A DNA stretch of 64,000 nt from Chryseobacterium sp. c4a (GTDB taxonomy: Bacteria; Bacteroidota; Bacteroidia; Flavobacteriales; Weeksellaceae), in contig NZ_WXVU01000015.1 of assembly GCF_009900745.1 (NCBI RefSeq), positions 1 through 64,000 of the forward strand, in the 5' to 3' direction. The position numbers were made by a program, and so were the translations under genes. Position 1 is the stretch's first letter, and every line of letters begins with the position of its first letter. Shown piece by piece: positions 8,704-16,607 of the stretch. Under the pieces are notes generated by a model. That model had not been told where the DNA came from, did not search any database, and saw nothing but the letters and a program-made list of their open reading frames with translations.

Positions 8704-8934
8704 TTAGCAAAGGGATGCTGCTTTTCTTTTTGCTTCGGCACAATTTCCATTTGGGTCTGTATAACAAGATTGGCTGCCTTGCCTGTTAGGGCATGATACA
8801 CATTCTTTGCAACCTTGAGTACCGGCATCTTGATCATCGCATACAATATTTCCTCTCATCAATTCACATTTAACACCATTACCTCCGGCTAGTTTTTTAA
8901 GATCCTCACGAGATAATTTTTTGAAGTTTTTCAT
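8704..8934 (-). CDS. GG-leader, eight-cysteine bacteriocin-like peptide precursor
   Basis: 76 residues. The first 18 (MKNFKKLSREDLKKLAGG) form a double-glycine leader of the kind cut by C39-peptidase ABC exporters. The remaining 58 residues contain eight cysteines (positions 23, 32, 42, 45, 48, 57, 65, 76) and are polar (Gly, Asn, Asp, Lys), with no hydrophobic stretch. An even cysteine number suggests disulfides or thioethers in an exported product. Such 'bacteriocin-like' leaders are common in Chryseobacterium, but their products are largely uncharacterised. It is co-oriented with, and 9 bases ahead of, the GLPGLI gene. No dedicated exporter or modification enzyme is adjacent. Confidence 0.8.
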   Translation of the reverse strand: MKNFKKLSREDLKKLAGGNGVKCELMRGNIVCDDQDAGTQGCKECVSCPNRQGSQSCYTDPNGNCAEAKRKAASLC

Positions 8935-9225
8935 AATGATATAAATTTTTAAATTAAGCCGTAAATATATGATTAATTCATTTAATAGAGATATACATTA
9001 AAGAAAATTAATACTCTATATAAAAAGTAGGGTAGCCCTGCCAGAAAAGGATTGTAGCTTTATGATAGGTGTAGAGATATAATAAACAAAGTTATTCTAT
9101 GATCAATAAAGAGTTGTGAACATTCAAAAATCCATCAGATATTATAGCGATTCGCAGGAAATATTTCTAGGATAAAAACCTATTGAGTAATGACGGTGTT
9201 GGCCTCGTCATAATCTGGAATTAAA
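8935..9225. other. Intergenic region upstream of the GG-leader peptide
   Basis: This 291 base gap separates the minus-strand peptide operon from the next minus-strand gene. It should carry the peptide promoter near 8940-9000 and the 3' end of the membrane-protein pair. An imperfect inverted repeat ATGACG...CGTCAT lies at about 9190-9213 without a T-tract. A short fragment GGTAGCCCTG (about 9030) recalls the left end of the two-hairpin element at 1056 but lacks its hairpin. No gene is seen. Confidence 0.5.
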
Positions 9226-9606
9226 TTAATTCAACGACTGTAAAGTCTTTATAGCATGGCTGCTGTTGATGGTGTACAATAAAAATAAAGAAACAATGCT
9301 TAATAGATATAAAGCAGCTAAGAAAAATAACTTTTTACCACTGCCTTTCTCACTTTGGATCAAATAAATCTGTATCAGGAGTAGGAGAGGGTATACCATA
9401 GCAACCACAGTAAATAAAACGAAAAGCAAGGTTACGATTAATGAAAACAGACTTTGAATATCAATAGTTTCCAGGCTTCTGTTAAAATAAATATGAGCCT
9501 CTTTATCCCAATAATAGATAACCGCCAAAGCAATGAAAATACAGAAACCTACCCATTGAATGTTGAATAAAATCTTCCAGTTTTTAATAATGAAATTTTT
9601 TATCAT
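9226..9606 (-). CDS. Small membrane protein, unknown function
   Basis: 126 residues. A short basic N-terminus is followed by about four hydrophobic helices (roughly 18-34, 50-66, 68-84, 90-112), with a loop rich in charged residues at 36-48 and a Lys-rich cytoplasmic loop at 84-92. No motif is recognised. It follows another small membrane protein with an 11 base gap, so the two are probably co-expressed. The reading frame is credible from length, membrane pattern and pairing, but no function can be named. Confidence 0.65.
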   Translation of the reverse strand: MIKNFIIKNWKILFNIQWVGFCIFIALAVIYYWDKEAHIYFNRSLETIDIQSLFSLIVTLLFVLFTVVAMVYPLLLLIQIYLIQSEKGSGKKLFFLAALYLLSIVSLFLLYTINSSHAIKTLQSLN

Positions 9607-9617
9607 AGCCTTTGTAT

Positions 9618-9842
9618 TTATTTACCATGTTTTAGCCTCTGAATTCTAGCCGCTGTAATAAACGTAACCGCTCCAATAATAAAACTAAAAAAGAAGGATT
9701 TTGCCAAATTTTCTGTGGGCATATATTTAAAACCTTCCTCATTGACAGGAGGATCCTGATAATCCAAAATATTAAATATGACAGTTCCGGATAAGGCCAT
9801 CATGAAGAGACTTATAAGAAATGAGATTAAATAAATTTTCAT
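9618..9842 (-). CDS. Small membrane protein, unknown function
   Basis: 74 residues if translation starts at the ATG whose first base is 9842. A longer frame to 9929 adds 29 polar residues ahead of what looks like a membrane start (MKIYLISFLISLFMMALSG), so the shorter form is chosen. Two hydrophobic helices (about 3-22 and 48-66) enclose a short acidic loop (DYQDPPVNEEGFKYMP). The chain ends in RIQRLKHGK, a positive tail expected on the cytoplasmic side. It lies 11 bases upstream of the other small membrane protein. Confidence 0.6.
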   Translation of the reverse strand: MKIYLISFLISLFMMALSGTVIFNILDYQDPPVNEEGFKYMPTENLAKSFFFSFIIGAVTFITAARIQRLKHGK

Positions 9843-10018
9843 GGTTATATCATTAATACTTGTGTTAGTTTTTAAAGTAATGATAATCTTATATTTTCCA
9901 GGAGTTTTTTTATGTGATGAAAGATACAATTAATCTGTTGTTTTAGGGACTCCAATGAAGATTATATTTTGGTTAAGAAAAGGAGTACCCTCATTTTGAT
10001 ATAAGGAGCTATGAAGAT

Positions 10019-13000
10019 TTATAAATAGATGATTTGCGTTTTCAAGACTCTTTTACCAAGTCTTTCCAGAATATTTTTGTATCCTTCTACCTGTTCTTCA
10101 TCCTTACCTTTCTCTTCACCCGTTTTGAAATCAACAATGATATAGCCTTCCTCACTTTTAAGAATACGGTCAGGTCTTGAAATATGACTTTCACCATTTT
10201 CAGAAATCATGATATCTTTTTCATTAATTACTTCCCATTTCTCATCAAAAAATTCAGAATATGTTTTGACAATTTCCTGTAAGGTAATTTGTATTTCATT
10301 TTTTTCTTCCAGCGTAATCTGCCCATCCAGTGTGTAGCCTTCCAATACTTTGTTGATATCTTTTTCAGTATTGATCTTCGACAAAAGCTCATGTACAAAA
10401 AGCCCTATTCTTACTTTTTCGTTTCTTACCTGATAATTCTTCGACGGTGTAGCAATTTTAATGGAAGTGCTTTTTTCGTTTACATTTTTCAGATTCTGAA
10501 TATTCTGAGTTTTAAAAGATGAACTCTTCGTCTTAGAATGCTTTTTCAGCATTTCAGATTCTACCTTATACAGATCAAATGAATCCGCATTTTCAGTGTT
10601 TTTGGTCTGAATAAATTCTAACAACTCAAGATTATTAGAGGTTTTATTGGCTTTTTGAAGATAGAAAAATAACTGCTCAACAGGTCTTGTCGTTGCTACA
10701 TATTGTAAACATAACCTATCAATCAGATTTTTATAAGAATTCTTTTTATTGAACTTTTGAATTTCCTCATCATACACTTCCAGGTTCTTGCTGAACTGGT
10801 TGATATTTACAGACTTTAAAGCATCGTTTTCATTGGTTTCAAACCAGTTGGTAAATTCGCTGTCACGATTTTTATTCATCATAGGAATAAAAACAATGGG
10901 GAACTCCAGCCCTTTAGACTTGTGAATCGTCATGATCTGGATCGCATCAATATTTTCCGATGCCTGAATGGTGTAGGAAGAAGCTTCTTCATCCCAATAT
11001 TTTAAAAACTCCTTGGTGCTTGCTCCCGCGTTTTGTGTAAAATTGAAAAGCATTTCCAAAAAGTTAAGTAGAAAGTCAGTTTCCTTATTTTCCACAGAGA
11101 ACTCATTGATGTAGTACTCAATAAAATTATATAAATTGAATCTTGGGAAGTGATCCTGCTTCAGCTGTAATGAATATTTCTGCTGAATAAACTGAAGGAT
11201 TTTCTCATGGCCCTCAATGTCCAGAATCTCTTTCATTTCCAGCGTAAAATCTGCCATGTGAATTTTCCCCAACGTATTCAGGTAATACATCATCATAATC
11301 AGGCAAGGCTTATTTTTCGGGTTAATTTCCCACCTTAAAAATTCAATAACCGCTTTTAAAGTATTGGAAAGTTCAAGAGTCAACCCTTTATCAGAAATCG
11401 TTTTGATATTGATTTCCTCACCACGATAGTTTACTTTTAAATTTCCGAGCTTTTGAGAATAACTGAAAATGTCAAAATTTCCACGGCAAAGAATCGTAAT
11501 ATCAGAGAATTTAAATCCATTGTTCAGACATTCCTGAATATCTCTTCGCATGCTCTCTGAGGTATCATCATAAAACTCTTCATTGGTAAGGTTTTCAATG
11601 AGATTTACCTTTACACGTCCGTCGATTTTAGATTTAGGAGTCTGTTCGGCATCTGTACCAAAAATATTTTTGTGTTCCTCTTCCAGTCCCAAAGAATGAT
11701 ACTGATAAAGTTCATTGTTAAACTGTACGATATTTCGGGCACTTCTCCAATTGTCTTTAAGAACAAGAAGATCTGCCGGCTTAGGAGAGAATTCCTTTTT
11801 GTTGATAATGTCCAGCATTAGCTTACTTTCACCACCCCGGAATCTGTAGATACTCTGTTTCGGATCTCCTACCAATGTAAAAGATGTATATTCAGTAGAG
11901 ACACTATGATCTCTCAATGGAACAAAATTTTGCCATTGTAATTCTGAGGTATCCTGAAACTCATCAAAGAAATAATGTTGAAATTGAGCTCCTACCTTTT
12001 CATAAATAAACGCAGAAGGTTCATTCTTCAGATTTTCATTGATTAAGATATTGAACTTAGAAAGAAGAACAAGATCATTTTCTTCCTCAATTTTTTTAAG
12101 CTCATCCTGAATATCCTTATTTACTTTTAAAGGAAGGAGGGCCGATAAAACTTTTTCTTTCTTCTGCGTTTCAATATAGAGAAGAATAAGCTTCATCCTG
12201 TTTTCAATAAGCTGATCCAGAATTTCAAAAATTTCAGCTTCTTTATGCTTAGATTTTGAGGAGGCTCCTTTTCTGTAATTGTTGATTACCGATTCTTCCA
12301 AGGTTGTAGGAAAAGGGAAACCTGCTCTTTTCTGTTGGTAGAAATCTATAACTTTGGTAAAGAATCCTCCGATTCCGTTCTTTCCTTGAGCAAAATCTTC
12401 AATCTCAATATTTCTGGATTTGAATAGCTCAATAGATGATGCCGCAAGCTCTGTAGCCTGTTTTTTATTCAGAACAATCTCTTTACGAAGTCCATTTTTG
12501 ATGTTTTCATAATTGGTATCATCAAAACTCTCGTTGTTTTTCAGATGCTCATAATGAATATCCTTTACAAATTCTTTTGCCGAATCATAAAGGTTTTTAT
12601 TCAGATTAATCCTTTCATTGTTTTCGAGACTATAGTCTACATAATCCATGAAAGAATTCGAGATCGTTTCATTTTCGCCGATCTGATCTAGCATTTTATC
12701 TACAGCTTCAATAAGAAACGGCTCAGCTTCAATTTCCAGGTTAAAATTTTTAGCCAATCCCAATTCATAGGAAAAGCTTCTTACCAATCTGGAATTAAAA
12801 CGGTCAATCGTTCCGATATTTAAAGTAGAGTAGTTATGAAGAATATGATCCAGTAGTCTTTTCGACCTTTGATGCAGATCATCAATTGTAATTTTTAATC
12901 CCTGTTCTTCAAAAGCTTTCTGAATATTTTTAAGATCTGCATTCTCTGCGTAATTACTGGCTGAGAAATTTCCAAGCCAGGATAAAATTCTTTCCTTCAT

Positions 13001-13159
13001 CTCATTCGCAGCCTTATTGGTAAAGGTAAGAGCGAGAATATTCCTGATCGATTGCTGTTGATTAGGATAACGGAGACAGATCATCAGAAGTCGCTGAACC
13101 AGGGCGTATGTTTTCCCGGATCCTGCAGAAGCATTGATGACTGTGTAAGAATTTTGCAT
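10019..13159 (-). CDS. AddA/RecB-like UvrD-family helicase with C-terminal nuclease
   Basis: 1046 residues. An ATP-dependent 3'-5' DNA helicase fused to a PD-(D/E)XK nuclease, of the type that processes double-strand breaks for recombination. Superfamily 1 motifs appear in order: Walker A ASAGSGKT (10-17), motif II DEFQD (399-403), motif III GDPKQSIYRFRGG (from 431), motif V TIHKSKGLEFPIVF and motif VI YVATTRPVEQLF. The C-terminal nuclease shows GLFVHELL, D997 in RPDR and D1010/K1012 in VDFKTG, then QVEGY, the Cas4/AddB-type signature. The usual AddB-like partner is not adjacent on either side in this window. It is transcribed alone, divergent from the gene at 13342. Confidence 0.9.
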   Translation of the reverse strand: MQNSYTVINASAGSGKTYALVQRLLMICLRYPNQQQSIRNILALTFTNKAANEMKERILSWLGNFSASNYAENADLKNIQKAFEEQGLKITIDDLHQRSKRLLDHILHNYSTLNIGTIDRFNSRLVRSFSYELGLAKNFNLEIEAEPFLIEAVDKMLDQIGENETISNSFMDYVDYSLENNERINLNKNLYDSAKEFVKDIHYEHLKNNESFDDTNYENIKNGLRKEIVLNKKQATELAASSIELFKSRNIEIEDFAQGKNGIGGFFTKVIDFYQQKRAGFPFPTTLEESVINNYRKGASSKSKHKEAEIFEILDQLIENRMKLILLYIETQKKEKVLSALLPLKVNKDIQDELKKIEEENDLVLLSKFNILINENLKNEPSAFIYEKVGAQFQHYFFDEFQDTSELQWQNFVPLRDHSVSTEYTSFTLVGDPKQSIYRFRGGESKLMLDIINKKEFSPKPADLLVLKDNWRSARNIVQFNNELYQYHSLGLEEEHKNIFGTDAEQTPKSKIDGRVKVNLIENLTNEEFYDDTSESMRRDIQECLNNGFKFSDITILCRGNFDIFSYSQKLGNLKVNYRGEEINIKTISDKGLTLELSNTLKAVIEFLRWEINPKNKPCLIMMMYYLNTLGKIHMADFTLEMKEILDIEGHEKILQFIQQKYSLQLKQDHFPRFNLYNFIEYYINEFSVENKETDFLLNFLEMLFNFTQNAGASTKEFLKYWDEEASSYTIQASENIDAIQIMTIHKSKGLEFPIVFIPMMNKNRDSEFTNWFETNENDALKSVNINQFSKNLEVYDEEIQKFNKKNSYKNLIDRLCLQYVATTRPVEQLFFYLQKANKTSNNLELLEFIQTKNTENADSFDLYKVESEMLKKHSKTKSSSFKTQNIQNLKNVNEKSTSIKIATPSKNYQVRNEKVRIGLFVHELLSKINTEKDINKVLEGYTLDGQITLEEKNEIQITLQEIVKTYSEFFDEKWEVINEKDIMISENGESHISRPDRILKSEEGYIIVDFKTGEEKGKDEEQVEGYKNILERLGKRVLKTQIIYL

Positions 13160-13341
13160 TGTTAAAAGAGAATTGAGACTGCAAGTTAGCTAAATTTAAA
13201 AGAAAAATTTAACAATTCAATCCAGCTATTTAACAGTTTCAACAGCAAAAGGTAGCTAGAAATACTAAAAGGCGTTAATGGTGGTTAAACTTATGGTACA
13301 AATTAAAAATAATTTTAGCTTTGCTTTATAAAAAATAATCC

Positions 13342-14088
13342 GTGAAATTCAAACTACTTTTTTTTCTATCTCTTCTTTTCTTCAGTCATTCCAATGCTCA
13401 AAGTTATATCTTTGGAAAGATAGCTTCTGAGAATGGTGCAGAAATGCAGGATGTTACTGTTATCAATATTCGGACAGACGAAATGGTTTTTTCTAACGAT
13501 GACGGACACTTTATGATATCCGGAAGAGTAGGTGACGAATTGCGATTTATAAAGGCAGGGTATGATAGAGTAGCGAAAAAAGTTTCTCAGGAAAACGTAC
13601 AATCTCCTATGAATATTAGCCTTATGCGATCAACCATTCAGATTCCTGAAGTGGAAGTGAAACAGGGATTAACTGGAAATTTGAAAATAGATTCAAGAAT
13701 TTACAATAAACCTAAAAAGGTTGAAAAGCTGTTGGCAGATTTAGGAAACTATATGAAACAGAAGTCAGATCCAAGAATTCTTGCCGCAAAACCAGGAGAA
13801 TTTGTGCAGCCAAAAGGAGAAGGATTTATGATTGGAAAGGCTAAAAATAAATGGGATGATATTGATTTAATGAGTTATATACGGACAAGTCTTGGAGATG
13901 ATTATTTTACCAGTCTTAAAATAGAAAAACCATTAATAGATCATTTCATTTCCTATGTTTTTGCAGGTGGTTTTGAAAGAAAAAAGATATTGAAATATGG
14001 ATTTTGCAGTGATGCAGATCTGTACAGATTTCAAAGTTTTGTTTTAACAAGAATTTCGTCTTATCGTGCTCCACAAACTAAAAGATAA
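13342..14088 (+). CDS. Exported protein with carboxypeptidase-regulatory-like domain (paralogue 1)
   Basis: 248 residues, starting at GTG (13342). A signal peptide (1-19, cut after SNA before Q20) is followed by a beta-sandwich of the CarboxypepD_reg type at about 22-100 (GKIASENGAEMQDVTVIN, FSNDDGHFMI, GDELRFIKAGYDRV). The remaining 150 residues are unassigned. Its 3' end overlaps the next gene by 23 bases, and the two proteins are clear paralogues over the N-terminal domain, so this is a tandem duplication with coupled translation. Such domains usually sit on outer-membrane receptors; here they stand alone on a small periplasmic or surface protein. Function unknown. Confidence 0.8.
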   Translation: MKFKLLFFLSLLFFSHSNAQSYIFGKIASENGAEMQDVTVINIRTDEMVFSNDDGHFMISGRVGDELRFIKAGYDRVAKKVSQENVQSPMNISLMRSTIQIPEVEVKQGLTGNLKIDSRIYNKPKKVEKLLADLGNYMKQKSDPRILAAKPGEFVQPKGEGFMIGKAKNKWDDIDLMSYIRTSLGDDYFTSLKIEKPLIDHFISYVFAGGFERKKILKYGFCSDADLYRFQSFVLTRISSYRAPQTKR

Positions 14089-14878
14089 AACAGATACAAA
14101 TGGGAAAAAGATTTTTCTTTTCCTTATGGTACTGTGCGGTACTATTGTGTTTTCCCAGCAAACTGTAACTGGGAGGATTATTGATGACAATGGAGAAGGT
14201 TTGAGCGCCGTAACCATTGTTAATATGTCTTCAGATAAAAAAACTTATTCCAATTCTCAAGGAACATTCTCTATTGAAGCTAATCCTAATGATGAATTGA
14301 GGTTTGTAAAAGAAGACTTCAGAAGAGTTTCCAGAAGAGTACTTACTGATGGAGGTAATGCTGAATTGTTAATCACTCTTTTTCAGATTCCCAAAGATAT
14401 TGGTGAAGTGAAAATTGTGAAAAAGCTATCCGGAGATTTGGAACAGGATTCCCGAATCGTAGCTAAAATTGATAAAGGAGAGCAGGTAAAACAGTCTATT
14501 GGACTTCCGGAACCGGTAGGGAAAATGAGAGAAAAACCGGCAGAAGTAAAGAGTGTCCTTTTACCTATGTTATTAGGAAGTCTGAATGTACAGGGAGTAT
14601 ATGATCTGATAAGTGGGAAGGCAAGAAAACAGAAGAGACAATACAGATATGATGACCTTCAGGAACATATTATGTGGGTAAGAAGTAGGGTAGAAGATGA
14701 CTATTTTGTAAACGCCGGCATTCCGGCTGACAGAATCTCAGAGTTTATTGAATTCTCATTTAGTGCAAAGCCTCAAGTTCGTACTTATGTAAAAGCACGC
14801 AATCTATCCGGCGTTATACTAAGAATGGAAGAAGTCATTCCTCTTTTTATTGAACGAATGAATAAGAGTCATAAGTAA
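14066..14878 (+). CDS. Exported protein with carboxypeptidase-regulatory-like domain (paralogue 2)
   Basis: 270 residues if it starts at the GTG at 14066, inside the end of the preceding gene. No in-frame ATG gives a complete signal peptide: the only nearby one (LMVLCG, residue 22) falls inside the hydrophobic core. With the GTG start the signal peptide has a long polar n-region (MLHKLKDKTDTNGKK), a core IFLFLMVLCGTIVF, and is cut near SQ/Q. The N-terminal domain (GRIIDDNGEGLSAVTIVN, YSNSQGTFSI, NDELRFVKEDFRRV) matches the upstream paralogue position by position. The C-terminal part has diverged. Function unknown. The start is less sure than the frame. Confidence 0.75.
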   Translation: MLHKLKDKTDTNGKKIFLFLMVLCGTIVFSQQTVTGRIIDDNGEGLSAVTIVNMSSDKKTYSNSQGTFSIEANPNDELRFVKEDFRRVSRRVLTDGGNAELLITLFQIPKDIGEVKIVKKLSGDLEQDSRIVAKIDKGEQVKQSIGLPEPVGKMREKPAEVKSVLLPMLLGSLNVQGVYDLISGKARKQKRQYRYDDLQEHIMWVRSRVEDDYFVNAGIPADRISEFIEFSFSAKPQVRTYVKARNLSGVILRMEEVIPLFIERMNKSHK

Positions 14879-15002
14879 CGTTCTCTTTTTGGAACTTTAA
14901 GCCTTTAACTTCAGAGTTATTATTTGTGTTAAGGAAATCTTAAAGTATTGGAATGGAAATTGCTGCAATATTCTCATAATCAAAACCAAATTCACAAATT
15001 TT

Positions 15003-15737
15003 ATGAATAAAAACATTATTGCAGTAGCGGTAGGAGCACTGGGATTTGTATTGGGACTCGGCTTTCTAGGAAATGCTATCAAAAATAGAAATAAATCCGA
15101 GAATACTATTTCCGTAACTGGTTTGGGAACCAAGCACTTTACCTCTGATCTGATTACCTGGTCGGGTAGCTTTTCTAAAAATAATTCAGATCTGAAATCA
15201 GCTTATGATGAATTGGCTTTAGACAGAAAAGTCATCAATGATTATTTGATTTCAAAAGGAATAAAGCAAAATGAGATTGTATTTTCTTCAGTAGATATTC
15301 AAAAACAGTTTAGAAGTTATAATGATGCTAATGGAAATTATGTGCAGGGTGAATTTTCTGGCTATAATCTGACCCAGAATGTATCTATTGAAAGCAAAGA
15401 AGTAGGCAAAATCGAAAACCTCTCCCGAAATATTACTGAAATTATCAATCGTGGAATTGAGTTCACTTCTTCTTCACCTTCTTATTTTTATACCAAACTG
15501 GCTACTGTAAAACAGGAGATGATTGCCAGTGCCACAAAAGATGCGAAGGAACGGGCTGAAAAAATTGCAGAAAACTCAGGAAGCAGCTTAGGAAATCTTA
15601 AAAAAGCGACGATGGGAGTCATTCAAATCACAGCTCCCAATTCAAACGAAGATTATTCCTATGGCGGAACATTCAATACTTCTTCTAAAGAAAAAGAAGC
15701 CAGTATTACCATAAAATTGGAGTATCAGGTGAATTAG
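15003..15737 (+). CDS. SIMPL domain (DUF541) protein
   Basis: 244 residues. One N-terminal hydrophobic helix (about 5-24, GALGFVLGLGFLGNAI) anchors or exports the protein. The rest is the SIMPL domain, opening TISVTGLGTKHFTSDLITWSGSF and continuing through the long helix SDLKSAYDELALDRKVINDYL and ATKDAKERAEKIAENSGSSLG near 175-195. SIMPL proteins (for example BP26/OMP28 of Brucella) oligomerise into ring-like periplasmic assemblies whose function is unclear. Length is normal. It is monocistronic, with a strong terminator shared with the gene behind it. Confidence 0.88.
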   Translation: MNKNIIAVAVGALGFVLGLGFLGNAIKNRNKSENTISVTGLGTKHFTSDLITWSGSFSKNNSDLKSAYDELALDRKVINDYLISKGIKQNEIVFSSVDIQKQFRSYNDANGNYVQGEFSGYNLTQNVSIESKEVGKIENLSRNITEIINRGIEFTSSSPSYFYTKLATVKQEMIASATKDAKERAEKIAENSGSSLGNLKKATMGVIQITAPNSNEDYSYGGTFNTSSKEKEASITIKLEYQVN

Positions 15738-15837
15738 AATATCATCACATAGTGCTCTAATGATTCATATTAAACATATAAATCGCAAAAATTTGTAATT
15801 AATCCAACTCAAATCATATTTTGCAATCTATAAAAAT

Positions 15838-15863
15838 AAACGCCGGAAATATTCCGGCGTTTT
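15838..15863. terminator. Bidirectional terminator
   Basis: A GC-rich stem AACGCCGGAA / TTCCGGCGTT with a very short loop has T-runs on both sides, between the convergent SIMPL and GNAT genes. Confidence 0.93.
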
Positions 15864-15866
15864 ATA

Positions 15867-16379
15867 TTAAGGATATACAATATCACAAAGTTCGTTTTTA
15901 ATTTCCTCCACATTTTCAGGAGTATAATTGGCCAGCAGCCATAAGTTCAGAGATTGTTTTCCTTCACCATAGCTTGGCTGTATATAAGTAGTATCAATCA
16001 GTTCAAAGTTGTTTCTTTGGTAGAAAGAATAACGTCTTTTAGCATCTTCATTCTGATCTTCAGGTTCTATTTCCAGAATCACTTGTGGATAATTTTCCAG
16101 TAAATGCTGGATGATATGAGAACCCAATTTTTTACTCCTGAAAGCTTCAAACACTTCAAAATGTTCTACAAAAACAAAAGAGCTCAGTTCCCATAAGATG
16201 AGATACCCAATCTCTTCAGATTCGTGTATTACAGACATAAAGCTTACTTTGGGATTTGAAAATAAATCCAGAAATTGTTCTTTATCTCTTTGTTCGTCTA
16301 CAGGGAAAGTATTGGTATAAGAAGTATAGATTCCCTGAACTCTATGATCTTCAGCAGAAGTAATCGGTAAAAATTCCAT
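15867..16379 (-). CDS. GNAT family N-acetyltransferase
   Basis: 170 residues. The GNAT fold is recognisable: strand beta-4 IGYLILWELSSFVFVEHFEVFEAFR leads into the acetyl-CoA pyrophosphate loop FRSKKLGSHIIQHLL (about 80-94), where the usual RxxGxG is present as RSKKLGS. The C-terminal part carries YSFYQRNNFELIDTTYIQPSY, typical of the substrate-side end. The acceptor substrate cannot be named. It is the last gene of a minus-strand run with the PspC and DUF2851 genes (5 bases between PspC stop and this ATG). Confidence 0.82.
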   Translation of the reverse strand: MEFLPITSAEDHRVQGIYTSYTNTFPVDEQRDKEQFLDLFSNPKVSFMSVIHESEEIGYLILWELSSFVFVEHFEVFEAFRSKKLGSHIIQHLLENYPQVILEIEPEDQNEDAKRRYSFYQRNNFELIDTTYIQPSYGEGKQSLNLWLLANYTPENVEEIKNELCDIVYP

Positions 16380-16384
16380 AATGA

Positions 16385-16606
16385 TTATAAATCAAAGACA
16401 CTTGGTCTTCTGGTGATAAAAATATCTTTAATCCACAAAGTAAATGCCAAACCCAGATAAATCAGAAAGAAAAAACCGGCTGTAGCAAAAGTAGAGTAGA
16501 TGAAGAATATTCTTAATTTGGATACAGGAATCCCTAGTTTAGCGCCCATTCTCGTCAGTACGCCAAACCATTCTCTTTCCATTTTATGACGGATATTACT
16601 CAGCAT
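16385..16606 (-). CDS. PspC-domain small membrane protein
   Basis: 73 residues. The PspC pattern is clear: a short amphipathic start, then FGVLTRMGAKLGIPVSKLRI leading into one long hydrophobic helix (about 33-58, FFIYSTFATAGFFFLIYLGLAFTLW) and a basic tail. In proteobacteria PspC is an inner-membrane sensor of the phage-shock response; many flavobacterial genomes carry only isolated PspC-like proteins, as here, with no pspA/B/F nearby. One base separates its ATG from the DUF2851 stop, implying translational coupling. Confidence 0.75.
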   Translation of the reverse strand: MLSNIRHKMEREWFGVLTRMGAKLGIPVSKLRIFFIYSTFATAGFFFLIYLGLAFTLWIKDIFITRRPSVFDL

Positions 16607-16607
16607 T

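Noticed and set aside
9190..9213. Inverted repeat ATGACG...CGTCAT as terminator of the small membrane protein pair
   Set aside because: It has no T-tract on the minus strand and a long loop; termination not supported.
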